From assembly GCA_017591395.1 (NCBI GenBank), contig WEDG01002526.1, positions 1 through 64,000 of the forward strand: 64,000 nucleotides of DNA. Direction: 5' to 3'. Of this stretch, positions 48,923 through 59,760 are shown piece after piece. A program made the position numbers and the translations under genes. The notes under the pieces were generated by a model. That model saw only the letters and a program-made list of their open reading frames with translations. It did no database searches and was not told the DNA's origin. The DNA comes from Schistocephalus solidus (taxonomy: Eukaryota > Platyhelminthes > Cestoda > Diphyllobothriidea > Diphyllobothriidae). Each line of letters begins with the position of its first letter. The stretch's first letter is position 1.

Positions 48923-49590
48923 GTGTTTACAGTTACCTTTAATGCTAAGGAACTTATCCCAGCGCATCTTGATCAGACTAGTGCCAAGAGGTTAAGTGAT
49001 TTAGTTGAAGAATTTAAAGACATATTCGACTGGGATGGGAGATCTACGGGTAGGACGAATGTGACGGAGCATTGCATTGACACGGGGGATGCACGACCCA
49101 TCCGGGTCCCACCTAGGTGGTTTCCAGTCTTCTACCAGAATGAGTTGGATGCCCTTATAAGCGATATGCTCAGCCGTAATATTATCAGGCCATCTCATTC
49201 TCCCTGGTCGTCACCGATAGTGCTTGTAAGGAAAAAAGACGGCTCAATGCGACTGTGCATTGACTATAGAAAACTTAACAGCGTAAGCAAGAAAGATTCT
49301 TTTCCACTCCCGCAAATTGACGCGACGTTGGACACCCTCGCCGGTAATACCATATTTTCAACACTTGATTTAGCTTCTGGTTACTGGCAGGTTGAATTAA
49401 GACCCACTGACAGGGAAAAGACGGCTTTCGCTGTCCCCTCAGGCCTTTTTGAATTTGAGAAAATGCCTTTCGGGTTGGCAAATGCCCCTAGCACCTTCCA
49501 GCGGTTGATGAATCAGGTTCTGTCTCAGTTGATTCCAAACACGTGTCTTGTATACATGGACGACATGATCGTCCTCGGTAAAGGATTTTA
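48923..49590 (+). pseudogene. Gypsy reverse transcriptase
   Basis: 222 open codons. RPSHSPWSSPIVLVRKKDGS and RLCIDYRKLNSV are motifs 1-2, IFSTLDLASGYWQVEL is motif A, EFEKMPFGLANAPSTFQRLM is motif B and LVYMDDMIV is motif C with the catalytic Asp pair. A frameshift after VLGKG breaks the thumb; the continuation is legible in other frames to about 49730. Confidence 0.92.
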
Positions 49591-50160
49591 ACAACCACCT
49601 TGAAAAATCTGCGGTCTGTGTTCAAGAGCCTTAGACAAGCTGGTCTCACTTTAAAGCCAAGCAAGTGCATCTTTATCAAGCCGCGCGTCAAGTTTTAGGA
49701 CATATCGTCTCTGCCAAAGGCATAGAGACCGATGATGAAAAAGATAAGGCAAAATCCGTGACTGGCCTACTCCCACAGACGTATCCGAGGTTCGAAGTTT
49801 TTTAGGACTTGCCTCGTACTATCGGCGTTTTATCAAGGACTATGCGCATATTGCAAGCCCCCTTCATAAGCTGACGCAGAAAGATGTGAAATTTAAGTGG
49901 GCTGCTGACTGTGCTACCAGCTTCAAGACGCTAAAAGATAAGTTTTGCTCATCTCCGATTCTAGTTTTCCCTAACATCAGCTCTGATGCTGGAAAATTTG
50001 TGTTAGACACTGACGCTAGCGATAATGCAATAGGTGCTGTCCTCTCCCAGCAGCAACCCGACGGTACCGAACGTGTCATCCAGTATCTCAGTCGTTCGTT
50101 GACTAAGGCAGAACGTCGTTACTGTGTGACTCGCAAAGAAATGCTAGCATTAACATAATT
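49591..50160 (+). pseudogene. Gypsy RT connection and RNase H
   Basis: In shifted frames: SLRQAGLTLKPSKC, then SEVRSFLGLASYYRRFIKDY. Frame 49886-50158: VLDTDASDNAIGAVLSQQ (RNase H DTDAS active-site strand), YLSRSLTKAERRY and TRKEMLAL. A stop TAA follows LALT at 50156; the expected next motif (VRTDHSSLTWL) continues in the same frame from 50204. Confidence 0.87.
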
Positions 50161-50914
50161 TGTTGAAGAATTTCGGCCATACCTTCTATATCGGCCATTC
50201 ATCGTGCGCACGGATCATAGTTCTTTGACGTGGTTGCGGAACTTTAAGAATCCTGAGGGGCAAGTCGCTCGGTGGCAGGAAAAACTGGCGGAATACGAGT
50301 TCGAATGCGTGTTCCGACCGGGTCACCAGCATGGAAATTCCGATGCTCTCTCAAGGAAACCGCATCGCCCTCACGGTGAATGCCCGTCGTGCACTGATGT
50401 CACTATATCCGCTGTTGCCTTACAAACTGACCAGTGCCTACTCTGGGCTGCAGCTCAGAGAGACGATCCACACATATCTCCCATTTATAGCAGGAAGGTA
50501 AGCAACGCCAGACCCCTCAGCAAGTCAGAGCTAGCGGGCTATAGCTACGAAACGCGGTGTCTCCACAGCCTTTGGGACAAACTGTTCATAGAGAACGGTG
50601 TCCTTTTCTACCGTGACAGCGAACAGTATCCGAAACGCGTTGTGCTACCTCTTTCAATGGTGGACGACGTAGTAGAAAGGATGCATGCAGAGCTGGGCCA
50701 CTCCGGAATTCACAAAACCGAGTGGGCCCTTCGACGACGCTATTTTTGGCCAAACCAAAAACGCGATATTCAGGACGTCATTCGGTCATGCGAGTTCTGT
50801 TTGGCTTCTAAGTCATCCAACCAAGCATTAAAAGCTCCCCTCCAGCCTATTAAAACAGGCTATCCTAATGAGAGGGTTGGGGTTGACCCGATTCACCTGC
50901 AAAAGTATCAATAG
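50161..50914 (+). pseudogene. Gypsy RNase H end and integrase zinc finger, truncated
   Basis: FRPGHQHGNSDALSRKPHRP marks the RNase H-integrase junction. The H-H-C-C zinc-binding domain is complete: HAELGHSGIHKTEWALRRRY and IRSCEFCLASKS. The protein stops at RVGVDPI, the very start of the DDE catalytic core, so no integrase activity is possible. Confidence 0.9.
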
Positions 50915-50939
50915 TACAATGTTTTACAGTGATAAATCT

Positions 50940-51518
50940 GACAAATATGTGTGGGCCAGGCGTAAGCTGCCACTGCTGCCACTGCTTACACAATTTTCAT
51001 TATATTTACAATAGTTTCTCAGAAAATGAGTATCTAATTTGAATTTAAATGTGTCAACAGTTTCTCAAACGACTAATTCCTCAAGGAGTCCGTTCCATGC
51101 TCCAACGTCCCTCTGCGAAAAGGCGTTCCGACGGATTTCCGTGTGGAAAAACTTCCTCTGCAGTTTTAAGGGATGACCCCGAGATGTTCCGTCCCAGCCA
51201 ATTCGAAGAAGTCAGCAAATTCTAGGGAACATTCGCGGCCTCTGACAATCCGGTAGGTTTGGATGAGGTCACCGCGTAGTTGCCTGTAATTTAGAGAAAA
51301 CAAATCAAGTTCAACCCGTCTGGCTTCGTAAGGCAGATGACTAAGATTATTGACCATCTTCGTAGCCCTCGCCTGCATTCGTTCAAGCTGTAAATAATCC
51401 TTCTTAAACCACAGACGCCAGGCCTGGACGGCATATTCCAAGTGAGATCGAACAAATACCCCGTAGGTTTTTCAGAAGAGTTCCTTATTAATCTGCACAA
51501 ATCAACGTCTGAGCGCAA
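50940..51518 (-). pseudogene. LINE B' post-RT and C-terminal region
   Basis: MEYAVQAWRLWFKKDYLQLE, RMQARATKMVNNLSHLPYEA and [19 protein letters not shown], then FSQRDVGAWNGLLEELVV and TFKFKLDTHF: the universal CR1/Jockey ORF2 tail, here readable almost to its natural end. Confidence 0.83.
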
Positions 51519-51809
51519 ATAAGACCTGTGTAGCGCGTTAAGCTGCCTTTAAACACTGTGAAGATGGTTTAAGTGAGGAGTTTATTAGAACACCGAGGTC
51601 CTTCTGTTCGTCAACAATTGAAAGGGGCTGCCCATTGAGAATGTATTGGTAGGAATCATCCTCCTCACTGGTCCTTCTGGTACGCACTCTTCAGACCACA
51701 CACTTCCCAACGTTACAATTTAAGAGCCAACGAGCAGACAGCTGCTAAGACGGTTGAGATCCTCTTGAAGTGCGTGCCTATCGAAATCAGATCTGATGAC
51801 CCTCCACAA

Positions 51810-52933
51810 TTAAACATCCTCTGCAAACATGATGGCGCTGCAATCCAGGTCGTCGACACAGTCGTTGATGTACACTAAGAAGAGTAACGACCCTAATACC
51901 GAGCCTTGGAGGACACCACTTAGAACCGGAGTAGGTGTTGACTTCGAGGTATCAACGCACACAGTTTGCAATCTACCTGTAAGAAAGTCTGCAATCCATG
52001 TCAGCAGCATTCCTCTTATGCCAATTTCAGATAATTTGTAGATGAGAGGTTTGTGTGGGACACTATCAAACGCCTTCTTTAAATCAGTGTATATGACGTC
52101 AACCCTACCATTTTCGTCCAGTGCACGATTCCACTGCTCTGTGGAGAGTAATAAACTAGAAAGACAGGAACGATTCTCTCTGAAGCCATGCTGGAGATCT
52201 GAAAGTAATTGGTTTTCCTCAAGGAATTTCATGGTTGCCTTCTTGATTATTGATTCCATTATTTTACAGCAAATGGAGGTTAGGCTGACAGGCCGATAAT
52301 TGTTGACATAAGATCGAGCACCACTCTTGTATATGGGGGTATATATTTGCTGCCTTCCATTCGGATGGCAGTTTCCCTGATTCAAATGACGAATTAAATA
52401 TATGCGCAAGTGGCTTGGACAGTTCGCTGGCCAGTTCTTTCAAGAACTTGGCCGGTATATCGTCCGGACTAGATGACTTCGCTGATTTGACGGCGCCAAG
52501 CAGTGCCAAATCAATAAATCTATTTATTTATTTATTCTTTCAGATTTCGCAGTTCTCGTTCCACGAGAGTTTCCTGGAAGATTATATATTCAAGCACTGG
52601 ACTGGCGTCTATAACAGCACTGTTGACGTGGTCAAGCTAAAGTTCCGATTCTCTAGTGAATACCGAGGCAAAAAACCAACCTAAGTACTCGGCCTTGTCG
52701 CAATTTTCAACGACTTCAACACCATTCCCATCCATGAGTACTGCTACGGGGTCCTTGTTTTTTAGTCGACAATTGATATAATGGAATAAAATTTTTGGTT
52801 TATATTCAGCCTGTTGAATAATTCTTGACTTATAGTTCTTCCTTGCCTGACGAATCATTTTTTTACATCGTTTCTTTGATGATGAAATTCTTTGAGATGC
52901 TCTGCTGACCCCGTTTCCCTGAATACATTCCAT
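51810..52933 (-). pseudogene. LINE B' reverse transcriptase
   Basis: FNSSFESGKLPSEWKAANI, NNYRPVSLTSICCKIMESII and LQHGFRENRSCLSSLLL, VDVIYTDLKKAFDSVPHKPL (motif A), VLSGVLQGSVLGSLLFLVYI (motif B). Motif C is MFAEDV: the first catalytic Asp of FADD is Glu. A 199-codon frame spans 52409-51810. A short AT-rich interruption at about 52505-52560 disturbs the fingers. Confidence 0.86.
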
Positions 52934-53148
52934 TTTTTATTATTCTTCTTTTTTACCTGCCTGTTAAGTTTTCTTGTTAACCAGGAGGGGCGACCATTAT
53001 TTTTTTGCACCGTCACTGGACAAAAGTGTTCAATCAGATCGAGTGAGACTGTCTTAAATGATCGCCAGTCATCCTCTGGATTCCCTTTAAGCAAACAATC
53101 CCATCTCATAGACATCAGTTCTTTCCTCATCGCGTTAAAATCAGCCTT

Positions 53149-53954
53149 TCATATATTTCGCTTGCACTCCATTCCATTCTGGCGCTGAGAATAAAGTGAG
53201 TAATCCCACATCAGCGTACTATGGTCACTCTTACCGAGGGGTACAATAGAATACACTTCATCAATGCTAGAGAAGTCCTTCGTAAATACGAGGTCCAGGC
53301 AATTTGCTCTCTGGTTCTCTCTAAATCTCGTTGGTATGTTAACCTTCTGTACCACAGGTTGGTCGAGAGTGAGATCCACTAGCTTGTGGCCGAAGGAAGT
53401 TGGTGCACCATCAACTGTCAGATTTACCCAGTGCATTGAAATCTCCAGCAATAAGCACCTCCTGGTGACTTGCTACTTCCTTGAGCAAATGGAGGAGGGA
53501 CTCATCAGCTGCATTTTGAATGTTCGGTGGTCTGTAGATCGTCAAGAATTGAAGGTTCTGTGAACAATCCTTTTTAATCTTTATCCAGAGAAATTTTATA
53601 TTCAAGGAAGAGGGAGTGTGCTCGTTCGACTGCGGAGATTCCTGTCCTAACATATACGGCCACTCCTCCTCGCTTTCTATTTTCTCGGTCTTTTCGAAAA
53701 AGTTGGTATCCATCTATCGAAACCTCGCTATCTACGATTTCGGCTTTGAGCCACGTTTCCGTTATGGCATTGACATCGGGGGTTCGGTCTGATACTAATG
53801 CTTTGTGTTCATCTACTTTCGATAGGAGACTTTGAGCATTGGTATACAAACATCTCAATTTAGACTGGGTAACTCCTCCATATAGACTTCTGCGCATTTC
53901 GCGCGATTGAATACTAGAGTCTGTCATTGTTCTCCGAGATGAACTGGTGTTCAT
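53149..53954 (-). pseudogene. LINE B' AP endonuclease
   Basis: LRCLYTNAQSLLSKVDEHKA, DVNAITETWLKAEIVDSEV, RGGVAVYVRTGIS, then LTIYRPPNIQ and LIAGDFNALG, and in the last frame GKSDHSTLMWDYSL. Motif order is complete with intact GDFN and SDH, but two frameshifts divide it. Confidence 0.85.
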
Positions 53955-54049
53955 CCCGCCGACGCTGAGTTCTGATGAGTGGTCGTCATCCGAGTTTTGG
54001 AGCGCCTTCTTTTTATTATTCGAGGTCTATACATTTGGGTACATCGTAT

Positions 54050-54718
54050 TTAGTGTCCTCCGTCTCGGCGAGAACCCACCTTGATTATGTATGGGGTCTG
54101 CCATAAGAAAGACCTCTTTATCAATTTTATTTTCCCGTCCTTTATTTGAAGCCATTTTTCCCCCTGCTCGGTCCTCCTCTTCAGATCTGCTCTCAGCATC
54201 CTCATTTGTACCTTTCCTTGGGTTTCGTAATCCGGCTGAAAAAACACATCCCTGTGTGAGCTACGGAGAGCCGTTCTCCGTTCTAGGAGGCGTGAAGCCT
54301 GAACATCATTTTCAAGAATGATTTTAAGAGGCCTTGGTGATGTTAGTTCATTTGAAACATCCGCTTTCCCTAAACGGAATGCTTTGTGCACTGTAACGCA
54401 TTCGCCATCTCGAAGAATCGAATGTGAGTATTCTCGGAAATGACTGAGGTCATGTTCTACCCTTTCCTTTGCAATCAGAGAAGTGGACTCGGGAACCCCT
54501 TTAATAACGAGATTTCGGTTTCGGTCGAAATGTATGTTTGGTGACTTTGAGTTCAGATTTGTTAATAGAGCATCAGTATCAGGAAGAATTCTACTCTGGT
54601 CGACGATGTTATTTGCGTCAGTATGAGCAACTTTCCTAAAGTTAATGGCAAACCCCTTTTGGGAACTTTGCCAATTTTTTCCTGCACTTGCCCCTGTATT
54701 ACCAACAGAGGATTGCAC
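54050..54718 (-). pseudogene. LINE B' ORF1-like region
   Basis: A 222-codon frame. NLVIKGVPESTSLIAKERVE, KAFRLGKADVS, RPLKIILENDVQASRLLE and DVFFQPDYETQGKVQMRML. The same modules occur in LINE A and LINE C, so this is a shared conserved N-terminal domain. A basic tail (RRTEQGEKWLQIKDGKIKLI) precedes the endonuclease. Confidence 0.75.
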
Positions 54719-55199
54719 TTGAGCATCTATCGGTAAGAACGAGAAATATTGAGAATAATTTGCTTAGTAAAGCTGGAAATGTTTTTAACTGTTTAACTGT
54801 CTTCAAGCTTTTGATTTTTGGTCAATAATCTGTTCCCAAAGTCAGGACTCAACGAAATAAGTTGTCATTGGATCACATATTGTCTGTTTATCAGGATCAG
54901 CCTATAATTGTTTATAGAAATTGTGATATTCAGGCACATGAAAATTGATATCGGAATCTTGAATAATAAGCTTACTCATCTTCATTTGGATCCTGCCCCA
55001 TACGGGCTTCAGAAAACAGTCTCTCGCCAGGAAAGGTGTCTACATCAGGAAGGAACGGAGAACCACTGGCAAACTCACTTCAAAGGCTGCAGCATTCTTT
55101 GCTTCGTATTAACATTCGATGGTGAATTTGGTTCGGAAAAGCACTTCTTTTTGTGCTCAGTAAACTATTCGCTTGATAATTTAAGCTGCTCATTAAAAC

Positions 55200-55360
55200 T
55201 TAATGCATCCTCGTAGATATCTTGCTGGCATGGGAAACGCAAATGTTCACGACCCGACCACGCGAGAAAATTATTCACCGCTTCGGCCAGGACTCGAACC
55301 ACCAACCTCTCGATTAGCTACCGATGCTCTTGACTGCTCGGCCACGCCCAGGAAGCCAGC
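55200..55360 (-). mobile_element. tRNA-derived SINE (family 3)
   Basis: Minus strand 55355-55265: GGGCGTGGCCGAGCAGTCAA (A-box, Leu/Ser-type with extra bases) and GAGGTTGGTGGTTCGAGTCC (B-box). The region continues GAATAATTTTCTCGCGTGG as a non-tRNA body. The long variable-arm spacing is like class II tRNAs. Too divergent at the acceptor ends to be a working tRNA gene. Confidence 0.6.
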
Positions 55361-55389
55361 AGACAAAACAAATAGTATACACTACAAAA

Positions 55390-56850
55390 ATAATGATCTC
55401 TCCTATCTTTGTAAACCGTTTTCGATTTCATGTGACAAAAACTTACCAGAAATACTCAAGTCAATCTCAGGAGACCGAGAAGAACCACAAAGCAGCAATA
55501 TTGAAAAAAGCAGTGCACTACTGAACATTACCAAAACTAAGCTAAACATTGAAGGGATAGCACACTGTGATGGATGCCGAGGACTCACAACCAGAGTTTT
55601 GAGATAAGAAGGAGACCTAGATCTCCTATCGGAAATAATATCAGTCCTCATCAAACACAACAAAATTAACTCACCGAAACACGATGCAAATGGGCTGAAA
55701 AACATCAGAAAGCTAGACCATAATCATCGCAAGGAAACGGTAGAGGTCAATAGACACAACATTAAGCGAAACAAAAAGAGAAAAAGAACGACGTCATTAG
55801 AACAAACCTCTGAGTCAGTTGAAATATAGATGACCAGAAAGAAAATAAGCGAGGAGGAAATTATGTCTTGCGTTTCCCCAGGTTCGGGAAATCTGGTGCA
55901 CATAGAATCCGACTGCACAAAAGTAAATCAGCGATCGATGGTCTCTGAAAAGTCGAAAAACAGTAATCGTAAGGTATCTTTAATGCCACGGACGAGTGAT
56001 AGCAGCATGCTCTTTAGATGTCCATCGAACTACAATGAAGCAGGGCATAGTAGCCAGCAAAGTAATTGCGGAAAAGTGGCCTGTGACTTTCCGACAGACC
56101 TGGATGCAAAAAACAAAAATTCAGGTTTTCCGGAGGCTATTCGAGCAAACGCATTTTCAAGAGAACTCACGCTGTTTGATAGGTCCATAGAGATGTCTGC
56201 AAGTCAACCAACCGTATCACCAATGAAGACCAATTTGAACACAGTATTAAAGACTGTAACAAAGGGCATGATTCAACATTCCATCACTAAAAGAAAGCAG
56301 GATGAAGAAACAAGTTTTTTCCTGACAGATCATTTTGTCTGGTAGTTCAGGGAGTCTCAGAGGCTACTGGCGAAACCCCAAAAGAAAGGGTAAATCAGGA
56401 TCTGCTGACATTTCAAAATTTATTGAATGATACGCAAGAAACTGGTGTGACAGTCGAAATCAAAAAGATCTTTCGATTGGGGCCTCTCGTTACAAATGAA
56501 ACGCATGAAGTTCGACCAAGACCATTAAAACTCGTCTTGGGCAGCAAACAGCAGGTAGATCTTTTGCTCTCTCGAAAGTCCCGACTACGAAAGAATCATC
56601 GCGGAGTTTTTTTCAGCCGGATTACTCTCCCATCGATCGGATGAAAATGAGGACACTGGTAGCAGAATTGAAAAGACGTCAATACGAGGGGGAACAAAAC
56701 TTAAAAACTGTAGACAACAAAATCGTCAAAACGGTGCGCTTGTTTTTATGGGAACATCCGGTGAAATTGACGGCAACCACGTCGGTCAAAAGCCCCACCA
56801 AATGCCTATAGATTTGAACCCAGACAAGAGACTGGATATATCTTGTGAAA
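55390..56850 (+). pseudogene. LINE C N-terminal (ORF1-like) region
   Basis: Frames 55420-55607 (with HCDGCRGL), 55830-56345 (171 codons, Lys/Ser-rich) and 56340-56644. The last two join through a one-base shift near 56340 into VVQGVSEATGETPKERVNQD, then RPRPLKLVL, the conserved module seen in LINE A and B'. PDYSPIDRMKMRTLVAELKR follows in a further frame. Function inferred only from the family. Confidence 0.7.
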
Positions 56851-56904
56851 TATCCATGTGGAAGAAAGAACTAAAAATCTTCAGAAATCGAGGAAATTCA
56901 ACAA

Positions 56905-57630
56905 AATTAAAATGATGTACACAAATGTGCAGAGTCTATTGAACAAAATGGATGAAATTAAACTGGTCGTGGACCATTTACAACCTGACTTCATAGCTCT
57001 AACTGAAACATGGTTAAATGAAAAATCGCAGACACAGAAGTCAGAATAGATTGTTTTAAGCTTATCCGCATGGATAGAAACGGACGTAGGGGTGGTGGAA
57101 TCGCAATGATCAAACGAGAAGGCATTGACTTCATTCAGGATGGGCCCTCGCCAAATAGGATCTCGTCTTGCGAAATACTTTGTTGCAAACTGAAAGTCCC
57201 AAACCAACCAGACCTCCATATTGCCGTGGTATATCGATCCCCAGGACAGCGAACGGACACGGACGAAGCACTCCTCACAGAGGTAAAGCAAATCTGCCGT
57301 AGCAAACACTTATTAATACTTGGAGATTTCAACGCTCCCGATATCGATTCGGTGTCAATGTACTGCTCGTGATCGGAAAATTCATTCGAACAGAAATTAC
57401 TTCAGTTGTTAAATGACGAGTTTCTTACCCAACATGTCACAATGGATACGCGGTTCCGAAATGGGCAGCAGTCAAGCTGTTTGGATCTAGTCATAAGTAG
57501 AGATGACAATTGCATCCTTGCATTAAGTTCTTACGTGCCGCTTGGACGAAGTGATAATTGTGTTCTTGCTTGGGAGTACAGTCATTTTTCTGAACCCAAA
57601 CGTCGTGCAGATAGGGAAAGAAAAGTATGA
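56905..57630 (+). pseudogene. LINE C AP endonuclease
   Basis: IKMMYTNVQSLLNKMDEIKL, DFIALTETWLNEKS, RGGGIAMIKREGIDF, VVYRSPGQRTDTDEAL, LLILGDFNAPDIDSV and YVPLGRSDNCVLAWEYSHF. SDH has become SDN, changing the catalytic His. Stops at about 57047 and 57370 interrupt it. Confidence 0.85.
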
Positions 57631-57799
57631 AAAGGGGATTATCCGAAAATGAAAGAATTACTGAATGGGATAGACTGGAGCCCTGCACATGTACCTGACC
57701 CAAACGCTGCCTGGTTTTTCATTATTAAATTGATTCAGCAGTTGGTAGAGAAATTCTGCCCACTTAAAAAGGCGATCGTGCGTCTCCCGACCCGAGTGG

Positions 57800-59203
57800 G
57801 TGACATCGGAAATAAAAAGGAATCTCAAGAAGAAAAGAAGACTGTGGAGAACATATGCCAGATATCAACAACCGGAATATTTTTCCGCTTTTAAGAAACA
57901 ACGAAATCGGTGTCGGAATCTTCTGAGAAAAGAAAGATCAACCTTTGAGTCAGAAATAGTCAATGACATACCAAGAAATTCGAAAAGGTTTAATGCTTAC
58001 GTTAATAAGGCAAAACGAAATCGCGACTGCATTCCTTGTCTTAAAGACAATCAGGGAAACAGGTTAACTGATAACTCTGATAAGACCAGTCTCTTTTCCA
58101 ATTTCTTTATGTCCGTGTATACCGAGGAACCACCTTTTGACGAGGACCAATACTACAGTACTGCCACATCTACAAACAAAATAAGCACGGTGTCGTTCCC
58201 AATGGACACAGTAAGAAAAACTCTGAAACAGCTACAGCCCACTAAATCACCTGGCCCAGATGGTATTTCCGCAAAAGTTCTCAATGAACTCACAGACCAG
58301 CTGGCCTCTCCGCTCTCCAAGATATTTGAAAGTTCGATGGAGGCGGGGGCTCTGCCTACCGAGTGGAAGATAGCCAATATAACCCCCATCTATAAAGGAG
58401 GAGAGAGGACATCACCAAACAGTTTCCGACCAGTCAGCCTCACAATTATCTGTTGCAAAATGATGGAGAAGATAATAAAAACGGAACTGATGAGGCATCT
58501 TGAAGAGAATAACTTGAAAAGTTTATATCAACATGGATTTCGAAGTGGTCGATCCTGCCTCACAAACCTGCTCACATCCATGGAAAGTTGGACAAAATCA
58601 TTAGAAATGGGTTTGTCAGTCGATGCGGTCTACATTGAATTTAGCAAAGCCTTTGACAGGGTTCCACACAAACGTCTGATCTTTAAGCTCCGTCAAATGG
58701 GTGTGTCTGGCAACCTACTCAAATGGTTGGCCGACTTACTCACAGACAGGCGCCAGCGTGTTTGTATTGGAGATGCCTAGTCTCACCTGGAAACCGTTCA
58801 CAGTGGAGTTCCGCAGGGCAGCGTTCTGGGTCCCATTTTGTTTCTGACATACGTAAACGACTGCTTGGATTGTCTGACATGCGAGAAGGTAATGTTCGCT
58901 GACGATCTGAAGTTATGGAACTCGATTGATAAACCGGAGGATGCGCAGAAATTACAACAAAACTTAGATCGCTTGCACACATGGTGTGATGAGTGGCTGC
59001 TGAACCTTAATCTTAACAAATGCCAAATAATCCGACTGCGGTCAAGTTCCAGAAGGATGATTAGGTTTGAATACCAGTACTTTATCAGTGGTCACCAACT
59101 CCAGGAGGTAAATATTCTAAAGAACTTGGGTATATGGGTAACACCAACTCTCAAACCATCGTCACACTGTGCAAATATCGCAAAAAAGCTATATGTATCT
59201 TAG
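57800..59203 (+). pseudogene. LINE C reverse transcriptase
   Basis: One frame of 467 codons interrupted by a single TAG (58778). KSPGPDGISAKVLNELTDQL, SFRPVSLTIICCKMMEKIIK, LYQHGFRSGRSCLTNLL, VDAVYIEFSKAFDRVPHKRL (motif A, but catalytic Asp is Glu), VHSGVPQGSVLGPILFLTYV (motif B) and KVMFADDLKLWNSI (motif C). It then passes into ILKNLGIWVTPTLKPSSHC and ends at TAG (59201) just after an AAAAAAG run; the protein continues in the -1 frame. Confidence 0.88.
59182..59188 (+). other. AAAAAAG heptamer at the RT frame break, LINE C
   Basis: In the upstream frame it reads A AAA AAG, the form of a -1 ribosomal slippery site. A -1 slip gives exactly the frame that continues AICILGAIRRSFVNF. The same heptamer in the same place occurs in the second copy (60859-60865). 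Confidence 0.5.
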
Positions 59204-59743
59204 GCGCAATCAGGAGGTCCTTCGTTAATTTTGACGGAGAGCTTTTTGGGCGCGTGTTTGGAACATTTATCCGGCAGGTGTTGGATTATTGCGTTCAGGC
59301 GTGGCGCCCTTGGACGAAACATGACTACGCTCTGCTGGAGAAAGTTCAACGGAGGACAACGAAACTAGTCAGCGGATTGGAATGCCTACCCTATGAGGGC
59401 CACCTAGAAAGACATAAAATTTTCCTCTCTCTTACAGGCAATACAGAGGGGATATGATCTTAGTCTTCAAACTGGTCAGAGGAGTTGATTGTGCTCTTCA
59501 GATGGCCAACTTTTTGAATTGGCAAACATGACAAGTCTCCGAGGACACCCATACAAACTGAAAAGAAAACACGCCAAACTTGAAGTGCGGGCCAACTTCT
59601 TTTCCCAACGGGTGATTGAAGAATGGAACAAACTGCCAGCTTCGGTTGTTCAGGCTGAAAGCGTTGAAATGTTTAAAAGAAGACTTGATGCATTTTTACT
59701 TGATGGACATATATTGAGTCGACAGCAATCATCGATATGCTAA
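59189..59743 (+). pseudogene. LINE C post-RT and C-terminal region
   Basis: AICILGAIRRSFVNFDGELF, VLDYCVQAWRPWTKHDYALL, EKVQRRTTKLVSGLECLPYE, then after a frameshift near 59450 HAKLEVRANFFSQRVIEEWN, KLPASVVQAESVEMFKRRLD and AFLLDGH, ending at a natural TAA (59741). It is the typical W-N-K-L-P tail. Confidence 0.83.
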
Positions 59744-59760
59744 AACGATTTGCTTGTTTT

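Larger units (their letters stand above)
47172..50914 (+). mobile_element. Ty3/Gypsy LTR retrotransposon, 3'-truncated
   Basis: Order on +: putative 5' LTR (47172-47702), primer-binding-site candidate, Gag, protease, RT, RNase H and the start of integrase. Protease-RT-RNase H-integrase is the Ty3/Gypsy order. It is cut off at the beginning of the integrase core, where minus-strand LINE B' starts; no 3' LTR is present. Several frameshifts and stops show it is dead. It was itself inserted into LINE B. Confidence 0.88.
50920..54900 (-). mobile_element. LINE family B', minus strand
   Basis: CR1/Jockey-type element with, on the minus strand, ORF1-like region (54718-54050), endonuclease (53954-53149), RT (52933-51810) and post-RT region (51518-50940). 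It directly follows the truncated Gypsy integrase, so it probably inserted into that element. A decayed copy with many shifts. The 5' limit is approximate. Confidence 0.87.
55390..59760 (+). mobile_element. LINE family C, near full-length, plus strand
   Basis: CR1/Jockey-type element: N-terminal region (55390-56850), endonuclease (56905-57630), RT (57800-59203), post-RT and C-terminal region (59190-59743). Fewer breaks than the other LINEs: the RT has only one stop (58778) over 1.4 kb. A second, 5'-truncated copy of its 3' part lies at 60781-61132. Confidence 0.88.

Noticed and set aside
55265..55355. A Leu/Ser-type tRNA gene on the minus strand
   Set aside because: A and B boxes are present but the acceptor stem does not close and the sequence continues into a repeat-like body. 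tRNAscan-SE would settle it.
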